A DNA stretch of 64,000 nucleotides, from assembly GCA_052387905.1 (NCBI GenBank), contig JBQTIR010000009.1:44782-108781 (forward strand), given 5' to 3'. The translations under genes and the position numbers were made by a program. The DNA is from JBQTII01 sp052387905. GTDB taxonomy: Bacteria > Actinomycetota > Actinomycetes > Sporichthyales > Sporichthyaceae. The first letter of the stretch is position 1, and each line of letters starts with the position of its first letter. The notes beneath the pieces are model-generated. The model was not told the origin of the DNA and ran no database searches. It saw only the letters and a program-made list of their open reading frames with translations. Positions 53,334-62,102 of the stretch are shown here, piece by piece.

Positions 53334-54065
53334 TCAGTCCCTCTTCGGCGGATCGACGACGAGCTCGCCACCGGCGCGGGCTCCCCCGTCGGCCTGCTTG
53401 TCCAGTCGCTTCTTGTACTCGAGCTCGGCCGCCTTCTGCGCGGCCGCCTTCTCCGCCGCTGCCTTCTCCGCGGCCGCCTGCTGGGCAGCTGCCTTCTTCT
53501 TCTGCGCCGCCAGAGCGGCGGCCTCGGCCTTCGCGATCCGCTGACGGGCCTCGGCCGCGGCAGCAACCTCCTCGCGCTGGGCCAGGCGGATCCGCTCGGC
53601 CTTGGTCAACGGTGGCGGTGCGCCGGCCGCAGCCTGTGGCCTGCTGCTGACCGATCCGGCGCCGACCTCGATGAAGCCGATCTCCGGCGCGGGCACCATC
53701 CCGATCCGGCGAGCCGCCGCGGCCAAGCGGTCCGGAGTCGCCGCCCGCTCCAGCCGCGCCTCCAGCGCCTGGGAGCGGTCCGAGAGCTCCGCGGCCTCGT
53801 TCTGCAGGGCACTGACGGTGAACGACCCCTGCGCCAGGGCGGTGTTGATTCCGAGCAGCGCCGCCAGACCGCCGGTCAGCATGAGCACCACCAACAGGAC
53901 GAAGGGCATGCGGCCGCGGCGTCGGACCCGCGGGGTGACGACCCGCAGTTCGGGCCGCGAGACCACCGGCCGGGGCACGCCTTGACGCGGGAGCGCCGGT
54001 CGCACCGTCGCCGGCCGGGCGCCCGGACGCGCCGGTGCGACCCGCGCGCTCGCAGACCTGCTCAT
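53334..54065 (-). CDS. ftsL: FtsL-like septum protein with long Ala/Lys-rich tail
   Basis: Protein of 243 residues in the ftsL position. Basic N-terminus, one membrane helix (about 54-76), a short coiled coil with SALQNEAAELSDRSQALEARLE and RIGMVPA as in FtsL. The last 100 residues are unusual: Ala/Lys/Glu-rich repeats (QKKKAAAQQAAAEKA), long compared with usual FtsL of about 100-130 residues. ATG overlaps the rsmH stop. Confidence 0.85.
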   Translation of the reverse strand: MSRSASARVAPARPGARPATVRPALPRQGVPRPVVSRPELRVVTPRVRRRGRMPFVLLVVLMLTGGLAALLGINTALAQGSFTVSALQNEAAELSDRSQALEARLERAATPDRLAAAARRIGMVPAPEIGFIEVGAGSVSSRPQAAAGAPPPLTKAERIRLAQREEVAAAAEARQRIAKAEAAALAAQKKKAAAQQAAAEKAAAEKAAAQKAAELEYKKRLDKQADGGARAGGELVVDPPKRD

Positions 54066-55030
54066 GCCGCACGCTCGCGGAGCTTCTCCGCGGCGCGCAA
54101 CCGCGCCGAGCCGGCCCGCGGGTTGGCCGCGACCTCGGCCTCGGTCGCCGCCTCACCGCGTCCGATCAGGCGAAGCACCGGCGAGTGCCCGGGAAGTTCG
54201 ACGGGCAGGTCCGCCGGCGAGGTGGAGGTCGCGGCGGCGACGAAGCTGCGCTTGACGATCCGGTCCTCCAACGAGTGATAGGTCAGCACCACGATCCGGC
54301 CCCCAATCGCGGCGGCGGCGATGGCGGCCGGCATGGCTCGCTCGAGAACCGCGAGCTCGGAGTTGACCTCGATCCGCAACGCCTGAAAAGTCCGCTTGGC
54401 GGGGTTGCCCCCGGTGCGGCGCGCCGGCGCCGGAATCACCGCGCGGATGAGGTCCACGAGGCGGGCCGAGGTGGTGAACGGCTCCAGGGCCCGCTCCCGG
54501 ACCACCGCGTCGGCGATCCGGCGGGCGAACTTCTCCTCACCGTAGGCGCGCATGATCCGCGCGAGGTCGGCGGCCGCGTAGGTGTTGAGCACCTCGGCGG
54601 CGGTGAGCCCCCGGGTCGGGTCCATCCGCATGTCCAGCGGGGCGTCCTGGGAATAGGCGAATCCGCGCTCAGCGAGGTCGAGCTGCATCGAGGAGACCCC
54701 GAGGTCGAAGAGCAGCCCCTGCACGCGCGGGTGCCCGAGCCGGTCCAGCACCTCGGGGAGTTCGTCGTAGACCGCGTGGACGAGTTGGACCCGGTCACCG
54801 AACGGGGCGAGGCGGACGGCCGAGCGCTGCAGGGCCGCGGGATCGCGATCCAGCCCGATCAGGTGCACCCCGCGGAACCGGGCCAGCATGGCCTCGCTGT
54901 GCCCGCCCAAGCCGAGAGTCGCGTCGACCACCACGGCGCCCGGTGTCTCGAGCGCCGGCGCGAGCACGTCGAGCACCCGCTCGAGCAGGACGGGAACGTG
55001 CCCGCCGCGCTGCTCCGGTCCAGTTTCCAC
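54062..55030 (-). CDS. rsmH: 16S rRNA (cytosine-N4)-methyltransferase RsmH
   Basis: SAM-dependent methyltransferase of 322 residues for C1402. HVPVLLERVL, DATLGLGGHSEA, FDLGVSSMQLD, RGFAYSQDAPLDMRMD and FQALRIEVN are family motifs. GTG at 55030 with GGGGAG 4 nt upstream gives the usual length; a GTG at 55204 overlapping the mraZ stop would add 58 Pro/Arg-rich residues. Confidence 0.94.
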   Translation of the reverse strand: METGPEQRGGHVPVLLERVLDVLAPALETPGAVVVDATLGLGGHSEAMLARFRGVHLIGLDRDPAALQRSAVRLAPFGDRVQLVHAVYDELPEVLDRLGHPRVQGLLFDLGVSSMQLDLAERGFAYSQDAPLDMRMDPTRGLTAAEVLNTYAAADLARIMRAYGEEKFARRIADAVVRERALEPFTTSARLVDLIRAVIPAPARRTGGNPAKRTFQALRIEVNSELAVLERAMPAAIAAAAIGGRIVVLTYHSLEDRIVKRSFVAAATSTSPADLPVELPGHSPVLRLIGRGEAATEAEVAANPRAGSARLRAAEKLRERAA

Positions 55031-55200
55031 GTCGCTCCCCTGCGTCGTGCCAGTGCTGCCGTGCCTATCCGCTTCGACTCGCCCGGACGTGGAGCCAGGT
55101 CCCCGCCCGCTCGTCGGTCGCTCCGGCACCGGGGAAGGTGCACCGGCGCGACGCCGAGCGGGGGGAGACCTCACCACACGTCCTGCGGCGATGAGTGCGC

Positions 55201-55632
55201 TCACATCAGGCCCGGGAACACCTCCTCGGAGAGCTCGGCGAAGGCCTGCTCCTGGGCAGCCAGGTAGGTCTCCCAGGCCGCGGTGTCCCAGATCTCGACC
55301 CGGGCGTTCGCGCCGATGACCACGCACTCGCGATCCAGCCCGGCGTAGGCGCGCAGCGCCGGCGGGATCGTGACCCGGCCCTGCTTGTCGGGGGTCTCGT
55401 CCGAGGCCCCCGCGTAGAGCACGCGCATGAAGTCCCGAGGCCCCTTGGAGGTGATCGGCTGGCTGCGCACCTGATCTGCCATCCGGGCGAACTCCGCGGC
55501 CGGCCACACGTACAGGCACCGCTCCTGCCCCTTGGTGATCACGAGTCCCTCCGCCAGTTCGTCTCGGAACTTCGCCGGAAGGATCAACCGGCCCTTGTCA
55601 TCCAGTCGCGGGGTGTGGGTGCCGAGAAACAT
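55201..55632 (-). CDS. mraZ: Transcriptional regulator MraZ
   Basis: Protein of 143 residues, the standard length, with two SpoVT-AbrB-like halves: DDKGRLILPAKFRDEL and DKQGRVTIPPALRAYAGL. It binds GTGGAG-type repeats upstream of itself and controls the division cluster. ATG with GGGGAGG 8 nt upstream. Confidence 0.96.
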   Translation of the reverse strand: MFLGTHTPRLDDKGRLILPAKFRDELAEGLVITKGQERCLYVWPAAEFARMADQVRSQPITSKGPRDFMRVLYAGASDETPDKQGRVTIPPALRAYAGLDRECVVIGANARVEIWDTAAWETYLAAQEQAFAELSEEVFPGLM

Positions 55633-55681
55633 GCTCGACGCCTCCCCACCGGCCCGCTGGTCCCCGTGAAGCAACTTCTAA

Positions 55682-55738
55682 CTCCACAGGGCTCCACGAT
55701 ACTCCACTTTGCTCCACGGTCAACGCACAACGCTCCAC
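55682..55738 (-). promoter_or_regulatory. MraZ operator and division-cluster promoter
   Basis: Four GTGGAG boxes (minus strand) start at an exact 10-bp period (CTCCAC at 55682, 55692, 55702, 55712), and a fifth lies 21 bp further (55733). TTGACC (55718-55723) and TATCGT (55696-55701) with a 16-bp spacer form a promoter inside the boxes, so MraZ would cover it. Confidence 0.85.
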
Positions 55739-55936
55739 TCGGAGCCCCTTTCGCTCCCGAGCCGATTCGCCGACGGCTCCGGGATCACATGCGTGAGCCA
55801 CAGGTAGCGAGGGCAGGCTGTGACCCGACCCGCACCGAAGGGCTCGGAGGTGGACAATGTCCGCCACCGGCAAAGATCGCCGTGCCCGTACCCGATGAAG
55901 TAGCCAGTGACCCCCGCCGTCGCGCCAGGAGGATCT

Positions 55937-56917
55937 GTGACCGTGTACTCCCCCGACGGCGGACCGCTCGATGCCGGAAGCGGGGTGGTGGACGCCGCGG
56001 CGCGCATCCGCATGACGATGGAGAAGGTCATCGTCGGCAAACCGGAAGCGGTGCGGATCGCCCTGATCGCCCTGCTCGCCGAGGGTCATCTGCTCGTGGA
56101 GGACGTCCCCGGCGTCGGCAAGACAATGCTGTCCAAGGCGTTGGCCCGTTCCATCGACTGCTCGGTGCGGCGCATCCAGTTCACCCCGGACCTGCTGCCC
56201 TCCGACATCACCGGCGTCAGCATCTACAACGCCGAGCGGCGGGACTTCGAGTTCAAGCCGGGCGCGATCTTCTCCAACATCGTGATCGGTGACGAGATCA
56301 ACCGCGCCTCCCCGAAGACGCAGTCCGCGCTGCTGGAGTGCATGGAGGAGGCCCAGGTCACCGTCGACGGGGTCACCTACGAACTCAGCCCCCCGTTCAT
56401 GGTGGTGGCCACGCAGAACCCGGTGGAGATGGAAGGCACCTATCCCCTCCCGGAGGCCCAGCGCGACCGCTTCATGGCCCGCGTCTCCATGGGGTACCCG
56501 GATACCGCCGCCGAACTGGCGATGATCGACTACCACGGCGCCCACTCGCCGCTGGATCTGCTGGAGCCGGCTACCGACGCGCGCGCCGTGGTCAAGCTGA
56601 TCGAGACGGTGCGCGCCGTCCACGTCTCCCCCGCCGTCAAGCGCTACGCGGTCGACCTGGTGTCGGCGACCCGCACCTGTCCCGACCTGCGCCTGGGCGC
56701 CTCACCCCGGGCAACGTTGCACCTCATCCGGGCCTCCCGCGCGGCCGCGGCCCTCGACGGCCGTGACTACGTGCTCCCCGACGACATCCAGGGCCTGGCC
56801 ATCGCCGTGCTCGCACACCGCCTGCTCACCACCGCCGAGGCGCAGATCGCCCGCCGCAGCGCCGCCGCCGTGGTGGCGGATCTGGTGCGCAGCCTGCCGC
56901 TCCCGGCCGCGCGTTGA
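55937..56917 (+). CDS. MoxR-type AAA ATPase
   Basis: Protein of 326 residues. Walker A GVGKT, Walker B IVIGDEINRAS, sensor VATQNPVEMEGTYPLPEAQRDRF. MoxR ATPases act as chaperones with DUF58 proteins, which is the next gene. GTG start with AGGAGG 4 nt upstream. The 198-bp gap to the divergent mraZ operator holds no gene. Confidence 0.93.
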   Translation: MTVYSPDGGPLDAGSGVVDAAARIRMTMEKVIVGKPEAVRIALIALLAEGHLLVEDVPGVGKTMLSKALARSIDCSVRRIQFTPDLLPSDITGVSIYNAERRDFEFKPGAIFSNIVIGDEINRASPKTQSALLECMEEAQVTVDGVTYELSPPFMVVATQNPVEMEGTYPLPEAQRDRFMARVSMGYPDTAAELAMIDYHGAHSPLDLLEPATDARAVVKLIETVRAVHVSPAVKRYAVDLVSATRTCPDLRLGASPRATLHLIRASRAAAALDGRDYVLPDDIQGLAIAVLAHRLLTTAEAQIARRSAAAVVADLVRSLPLPAAR

Positions 56918-56930
56918 GCGAGCAGCGCCG

Positions 56931-58292
56931 GTGAACCTGCTCAGCTGGCTCACCCTGCGCGGCAAGTCGTTCGCGGTGGCCGGCTTGGCCGCGCTCGGCT
57001 GCGCCATCGCGCTGGGCCAGCAGGACATCCTGCGCGTCGCGGTGCTCCTGATCAGCCTGCCGCTGGTCTGCGCCGCCCTGGTCGCGCGGACCCAGCACCA
57101 ACTCGGCACCGCACGCCGCATCGACCCGGTGCGCGTCCCCGTCGGGGAGGAAGCGCGGGTCACCCTGGAGTTGCAGAATTCCGGGCTGGTGCCCACCGGC
57201 CTGCTGCTCGCGGAGGACACGTTGCCGCGGTCGATGAACACCCGGCCGCGGTTCGTGCTGGACCGCCTCGAGTCCCATGGCCGTCGCGAGGTCTACTACC
57301 GGGTTCGCTCCGACGTGCGGGGTCGCTTCGGGATCGGTCCGTTGAAGGTGCGTCTCGCCGACCCGTTCGGGATGTGCGAGATCACCCGCTCCTTCGCCGG
57401 TACCGACGACCTCATCGTCGTTCCGGTCGTGGAGCACCTGCCCTTCGTCGTACTCGGCGGGGAGTGGAGCGGGGGCAGCGATTCGCACCCCAGCTCGATT
57501 CCGTCCGCCGGCGAGGACGACATCGGCACCCGCGAGTACCGCCACGGGGACTCCCTGCACCGCGTGCACTGGCGCTCCACGGCGCGCCGCGGCGAGCTGA
57601 TGGTGCGCCGTGAGGAACATCCGCGGCAGACCCAGGCCACGCTGGTCCTCGACACCCGGGTGAACGCCCACGTCGGCTCGGGCGTCGCGTCGTCGCTGGA
57701 GTGGGCGATCTCGGCCGCGGCCTCGCTGTCGGTACACCTGATCCGCCGCGGGTTCTCGCTACGCGTGGTCACCGACAGCGGCGCCGGGATGGCCGGGGTC
57801 TCCTCCGACGTGCTCTCCCCCGTCCCCGACGTCGAGGGCCTGCTGCTCGACGCCCTGGCGATGCTCACCCCGTCGGCCACGCAGAATCTCGTCGGGGCCG
57901 CCCGGGAACTGGGGCGGACCGGTGGGGACAGCCTGCTCGTCGCGCTGCTCGGTGAACTCAATCCCGGCGATGCCGAGTCGATGGCCCGGCGCCGGCCCGG
58001 CACCACCACCGCGATCGCACTGCTGCAACGCACCAGCACGTGGCGTGCCCGTACGGCCGACGCCGACCCCCGCGCGGACAAGCGCCACCGCGCGCCGCCG
58101 AGCGCCGATCGCGAGTTCGACAAGAGCGTGGCGCTGCTGCGCAACGGAGGGTGGCGCGTGATCGAGGTGCACGCCGGTGACCGGCTCCCCGACCTGTGGC
58201 CTCGGGTCGCCGGCGGCGCCGGGCTCACCGCCCACAGCCGGGCAGGTGCCCCGGCTACGCCGGCCGCCTTCCCGAGTGCGGTGACTCGATGA
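56931..58292 (+). CDS. DUF58 domain protein
   Basis: Protein of 453 residues. Two membrane helices at about 12-48, then a beta-rich region and the DUF58 signature EDDIGTREYRHGDSLHRVHW at about 192-211. The C-terminal half has a von Willebrand-like fold (LVLDTR). Works with MoxR, 13 bp upstream, in an unknown envelope process. Its end overlaps the next gene (ATGA). Confidence 0.9.
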   Translation: MNLLSWLTLRGKSFAVAGLAALGCAIALGQQDILRVAVLLISLPLVCAALVARTQHQLGTARRIDPVRVPVGEEARVTLELQNSGLVPTGLLLAEDTLPRSMNTRPRFVLDRLESHGRREVYYRVRSDVRGRFGIGPLKVRLADPFGMCEITRSFAGTDDLIVVPVVEHLPFVVLGGEWSGGSDSHPSSIPSAGEDDIGTREYRHGDSLHRVHWRSTARRGELMVRREEHPRQTQATLVLDTRVNAHVGSGVASSLEWAISAAASLSVHLIRRGFSLRVVTDSGAGMAGVSSDVLSPVPDVEGLLLDALAMLTPSATQNLVGAARELGRTGGDSLLVALLGELNPGDAESMARRRPGTTTAIALLQRTSTWRARTADADPRADKRHRAPPSADREFDKSVALLRNGGWRVIEVHAGDRLPDLWPRVAGGAGLTAHSRAGAPATPAAFPSAVTR

Positions 58293-60694
58293 GTACGGCG
58301 ACGTCGCTGCGCCTGACCGCGGTCGCCTTCCTCGCCTGCGCGCTCACCACCACCTTGTTGGCCTCGGTGTTCGACGGGTGGGAGTGGTTCCTGCGCGCGC
58401 TCGGCGCGCTCGCGGTCGTCAGCGGCACCGGCGCCCTGGCCCGGTGGGCCCGCACCCCCCGCGTCGTGGTCCCCCTGCTCCAGATCGCCGGCGGCCTGAT
58501 CTACCTCACCGCCAGCTTCGCGGCCGAGGCCGGGCGGTCCGGCTGGGTGCCGACCCGCGATGCGTTCGAGGCGCTGCGCGAGCTCGGCGACGAGGGCGCG
58601 ACGGCGATCGACACCGTGACGCCGCCGGTCACGCCCGAGGACTCGATCATCTTCATCGTGGTCGCCGGAGTGCTGGCGATGGCGCTCGTGGTCGACAACC
58701 TCGCCGCCGGTCTGCGCCAGACGGCGCTCGCGGGCCTGCCGTTGCTGGTGCTGTACGCGGTCCCGGCAGCCGTGCTGCCCGACGGCCTCCCCGGTGAGCT
58801 GTTCCTGCTGCCGGCCATCGGTTTCCTGCTGCTGCTGCTGACCGACAACAGCGAACGACTCTCGCGCTGGGGTGTCGCGATCACCGGCGCCGGCGCTGCG
58901 GCACGCGCGGGCGGGCAGCGCGGGCGGATGAGCCGGCGCATCGGGCTCACCGTGCTGGTGATGTCGGTGGCGATCCCGGCCTTCGCGCCCCAGCTGACCG
59001 ATGACGCCTTCGGCTCCGGTGGCCTGGGCAACGACCCCGCCGGGGGTGGGACGATCTCGACGCTGAACCCCCTGGTGAGCATGCGCCGCGACCTGGTCCG
59101 CCCCGAGGACGTGGACCTGATGACGGTCCGCACGGACTCCGCCCGCACCAGCGAGCTCTACCTGCGGGCGGTCACCCTGGACACCTTCGACGGCGAGGAG
59201 TGGCGCGCCGGTCGCCGGGAGGTCCGCAAGTTCGACCCCGAGCTGCCGGACCCCCTCGGACTGGCCGACACCGTCAAGCGAACCCCGACGCGGACCACGG
59301 TGAGCGTCAACGACAACCTCCAGGCCGACTACGTCCCGATGCCGTATCCACCGACCCGCCTGGAGATCGACGGCGAGTGGCGCTACGACCCGCTCACCGG
59401 CAACATCGTCAGCCAGAGCGGCGCCGACCAGCTCGCCGGGAGCCAGTACAGCGTGGAGGCCCTGGACCTGGATCCGAACGAGGACGACGTCCTCGGCTCG
59501 ATCAGCACCGACGCCTACCTGCGGTCCTACCTGCAGCTCCCGGATTCCCTGCCCGGCCGGGTCCGCGAGATCGCCGACCGGGTCATCGGCAATCGCAAGG
59601 ACCCCCTCGAGCAGGCGATCACCCTGCAGCAGTGGTTCCGCAACCCGGACAACTTCGTCTACGACTTGAGGCAGCAGCCCGGCACCGGGACGAACGCGAT
59701 CCTGAACTTCCTCGACGACCGCCGCGGCTACTGCGAACAGTTCGCCTCGACGATGGCCGTGATGGCCCGTCACCTCGGCATCCCCGCCCGGGTCAACGTC
59801 GGCTTCACCCCCGGGGATCTCGCCGACGACGGCCTGTCCCGGGTGATCAGCGCCCACGATGCTCACGCGTGGCCCGAGCTGTGGATGCAAGGAGTGGGCT
59901 GGACCCGTTTCGAGCCCACCCCGGGATCGGCGACCTCGAATCCCAGCGTTCCGGACTGGCTCGCGCCGGCCGACGCGCAGGAGGAGCCGGACGGGGGCCA
60001 GTCCGAGGAGAACGAAGAACCCCGCAACGGCGAGGAAGAGCCGACCCCCGACGGCGCCGAGAACCCGGGCGAGCAGACCGAGGACAACGAGAGCGGCGAG
60101 GTTCTGCCGGCGCCCTCGGACCCCGGCGCGGGCGAGGACGCCTCCTCCTCCCCCTGGTACGAGCAATGGACGACGCTCGCGGCTTACCTGCTGGTGTTCG
60201 CGCTGCTGGCGGCGGCCCCCGGGCTGTGCCGGGTGCTGATCCGCCGCCGGCGCTGGCAGGTCGTTGCCCGCGCAGGCGCGGACCCGGTGCTGGCCACCGA
60301 GACCGCCTGGACCGAGTTGCGGGACTGCGTCGCTGACCTGGGCTTGCCCTGGCCCGTATCCCGGACCCCACGGCAAACCGCCGCAGCGTTGATGGCCGAG
60401 GGCAACCTCGGCGAGAAGGGTCTGGCCGGGCTGGCGCTGATCACGCACGCTCTCGAACGTGCCCGGTATGCACCCGGAGTGCGCACTCCGGTCGGGGCGG
60501 ACCAGTTGCGCGACGCGGTCCTCGCCATCACCGGGGACCTGGGCGTCGCCGCCGGCCGCGGCGCGCGCCTGCGTTCGCGCTTGGCGCCACGCTCGGTCCT
60601 GGAGGTGCTGACGGTGGCCGGCACCCGCGGCGCCGACCGCTTCCGCGCGAGCCGCGGGGCGCTGGCCCGCAAGCTGCGCCCCCGGTCGGCCTGA
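58289..60694 (+). CDS. TgpA-like membrane transglutaminase (DUF3488-transglutaminase-DUF4129)
   Basis: Protein of 801 residues. N-terminal block of about six membrane helices (DUF3488), a periplasmic-side transglutaminase domain with RGYCEQFAS (Cys482) and AHDAHAWPE (His526), the third residue of the triad being Glu in FEPTPG. Then an acidic, disordered stretch (about 562-620), a last helix and DUF4129. It forms a set with MoxR and DUF58. Likely acts on surface proteins; the substrate is unknown. Confidence 0.92.
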   Translation: MSTATSLRLTAVAFLACALTTTLLASVFDGWEWFLRALGALAVVSGTGALARWARTPRVVVPLLQIAGGLIYLTASFAAEAGRSGWVPTRDAFEALRELGDEGATAIDTVTPPVTPEDSIIFIVVAGVLAMALVVDNLAAGLRQTALAGLPLLVLYAVPAAVLPDGLPGELFLLPAIGFLLLLLTDNSERLSRWGVAITGAGAAARAGGQRGRMSRRIGLTVLVMSVAIPAFAPQLTDDAFGSGGLGNDPAGGGTISTLNPLVSMRRDLVRPEDVDLMTVRTDSARTSELYLRAVTLDTFDGEEWRAGRREVRKFDPELPDPLGLADTVKRTPTRTTVSVNDNLQADYVPMPYPPTRLEIDGEWRYDPLTGNIVSQSGADQLAGSQYSVEALDLDPNEDDVLGSISTDAYLRSYLQLPDSLPGRVREIADRVIGNRKDPLEQAITLQQWFRNPDNFVYDLRQQPGTGTNAILNFLDDRRGYCEQFASTMAVMARHLGIPARVNVGFTPGDLADDGLSRVISAHDAHAWPELWMQGVGWTRFEPTPGSATSNPSVPDWLAPADAQEEPDGGQSEENEEPRNGEEEPTPDGAENPGEQTEDNESGEVLPAPSDPGAGEDASSSPWYEQWTTLAAYLLVFALLAAAPGLCRVLIRRRRWQVVARAGADPVLATETAWTELRDCVADLGLPWPVSRTPRQTAAALMAEGNLGEKGLAGLALITHALERARYAPGVRTPVGADQLRDAVLAITGDLGVAAGRGARLRSRLAPRSVLEVLTVAGTRGADRFRASRGALARKLRPRSA

Positions 60695-60768
60695 GCTCAC
60701 TCACCCCGCACGCACGCCAGCCCCGGCCAATCGGCCGGGGCTGGAGTCGATGCGGGGTGAAGGCTCAG
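60691..60768. terminator. Large nested two-way terminator
   Basis: Three nested perfect stems: CTGAGC/GCTCAG (60691-60696, 60763-60768), TCACCCCGCA/TGCGGGGTGA (60701-60710, 60751-60760), and CCAGCCCCGGCC/GGCCGGGGCTGG (60717-60744) with an AATC loop. The outer arms contain the stop codons of both converging genes. Confidence 0.85.
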
Positions 60769-61154
60769 TGGCCGTCGTCGCGACGACGGCGCCAGCGGTC
60801 CTCGAACCGGTTGGTGACGCCCCGCTTGGCGGGCTTGCGCTTGGCCTGCGCGGCAGGCCCGGAGCGGGAAGGTTCGGCGCTGCCGGAGACCCGGCGGTAG
60901 CTGGAGGCCGCGAAGAGGGCCGAAGCGAGCATGAGCACGAAGCCCAGGACGCCCACGATCCACACCATGGAGACGACCCCGGTCATCAGCAGGGTGATAC
61001 CGGCGGCGAACCCCACGACAGCCTGCAATGTGCGCCGGCGGTGGTGGGTACGCAGGTCGTTGCCGCGCAGGGAGGACACGAACTTGGGATCCTCGGCGTA
61101 GAGGGCGCGCTCCATCTGCTCGAGCATGCGTTGCTCGTTCTCGGACAGCGGCAC
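60765..61154 (-). CDS. DUF3040 membrane protein
   Basis: Protein of 129 residues. PLSENEQRMLEQMERALYAEDP is the DUF3040 start, followed by two membrane helices (about 45-63, 66-86) and a basic tail. Actinobacterial family of unknown function. GTG with GGAGG 6 nt upstream. Confidence 0.9.
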   Translation of the reverse strand: MPLSENEQRMLEQMERALYAEDPKFVSSLRGNDLRTHHRRRTLQAVVGFAAGITLLMTGVVSMVWIVGVLGFVLMLASALFAASSYRRVSGSAEPSRSGPAAQAKRKPAKRGVTNRFEDRWRRRRDDGH

Positions 61155-61197
61155 GGCAGACCTCCCTCACCGGCACCACACCGCGGTGCCCTCCACC

Positions 61198-61226
61198 AGA
61201 ATAAGCAGCGTTTCCCACGCTTGTAA
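61198..61226 (-). promoter_or_regulatory. Promoter of the DUF3040 gene
   Basis: TTACAA (61221-61226) and TATTCT (61198-61203) on the minus strand are spaced by exactly 17 bp, 43 bp ahead of the GTG. The rest of the 187-bp gap shows no gene. Confidence 0.55.
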
Positions 61227-61341
61227 CCCGACCGCGTAGATCACTGGTAACTCCCCGCCCTGAAATGCGCTAAACGGTGTGGATCACCCCCGAGCGGGTG
61301 CCCCCGACGCGCCGGGTGAACCGCACCTCCGCGCCCCGCCC

Positions 61342-62079
61342 TCAGGGCCGACGCGCGAGCACGTGCAGCTGCGCCGCGATCTGCGCCAACACGGGATGAT
61401 CTGCCACCGCGGATTCCAGGGCGAGCAGTTCCGCCCGCAGGGCGGCCTCACCCTCGACGACAGCGCCGGGCACCAGGTCGGAGAAGACCCGCACGCCATG
61501 GGTCGACACCACCGTCAACCCTGCACCGGACACCAGTGCCGCCAGGGCCGCCGGATCGAAGCGGCGCGGCAGCGGATCACGCGGGCCCCACCGGCCGTCG
61601 GGGTCGTCGAGGATGTGCCGGGCCGCTGCCAGCTGCCCCGAACTGGCGCGGGCCAGGACAGCGGCGTGTCGATTGGCGGCCAGCACGCTGACCAGCCCCT
61701 GGGGGCGGACCACCCGCGCGATCGAGGCGATCGCCGCGGCCGGGTCGTCCGCGTGCTCAAGTGCGCCGTGGCAGAGCACCAGGTCAAACTCGTCGCCGGC
61801 GAACGCCGCAAGGCCCGCCTCGTCGCCCTGCACGGGTCGGACCAGGGCGTCCACCCCGGCGTCGGCCGCCCGGCGGTGCAGCGAGGCCAACGCGTCCGGG
61901 CTGGGCTCCAGGACCGTGACCTCGTGCCCGAGCTCGGCCAGCGGAACGGCGAACCCGCCGGTGCCACCCCCGACGTCGAGCACCCGCACCTGCGCGGGCA
62001 GATCCGCCAGCGCCGCGCGCAGGACCTCCCACACGACGGCGGTGCGGACCGAGCTGCGGGCACGTGCCAGATCAGGCAT
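61342..62079 (-). CDS. SAM-dependent methyltransferase (class I)
   Basis: Protein of 245 residues. SAM-binding motif VLDVGGGTGGFAVPLAELGHEVT, then GDEFDLVLCHGALEHADDP and LVSVLAAN as in class I methyltransferases. Substrate unknown; the pattern is of the UbiE/small-molecule or tRNA wobble type. ATG start with TAGGGT 7 nt upstream and no ribosome site, so leaderless. Confidence 0.88.
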   Translation of the reverse strand: MPDLARARSSVRTAVVWEVLRAALADLPAQVRVLDVGGGTGGFAVPLAELGHEVTVLEPSPDALASLHRRAADAGVDALVRPVQGDEAGLAAFAGDEFDLVLCHGALEHADDPAAAIASIARVVRPQGLVSVLAANRHAAVLARASSGQLAAARHILDDPDGRWGPRDPLPRRFDPAALAALVSGAGLTVVSTHGVRVFSDLVPGAVVEGEAALRAELLALESAVADHPVLAQIAAQLHVLARRP

Positions 62080-62086
62080 AGGCCCA

Positions 62087-62096
62087 ACCCTAGGCT
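62087..62096. promoter_or_regulatory. Shared divergent -10 region of methyltransferase and glpK
   Basis: The 23-bp gap between two divergent ATGs contains ACCCTAGGCT. Read leftward it gives TAGGGT (7 nt before the methyltransferase ATG), read rightward TAGGCT (6 nt before glpK ATG); the two -10 boxes share the central CTAG bases. Both mRNAs are expected to be leaderless. Confidence 0.6.
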
Positions 62097-62102
62097 CTGC
62101 CC

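Noticed and set aside
55682..55738. Short tandem CTCCAC repeats as a simple satellite
   Set aside because: The 10-bp period, the location upstream of mraZ and the GTGGAG core fit MraZ binding sites.
57296..60700. Open frame of over 1100 codons on the minus strand
   Set aside because: It mirrors the DUF58 and transglutaminase genes, which have clear motifs; the mirror frame has none.
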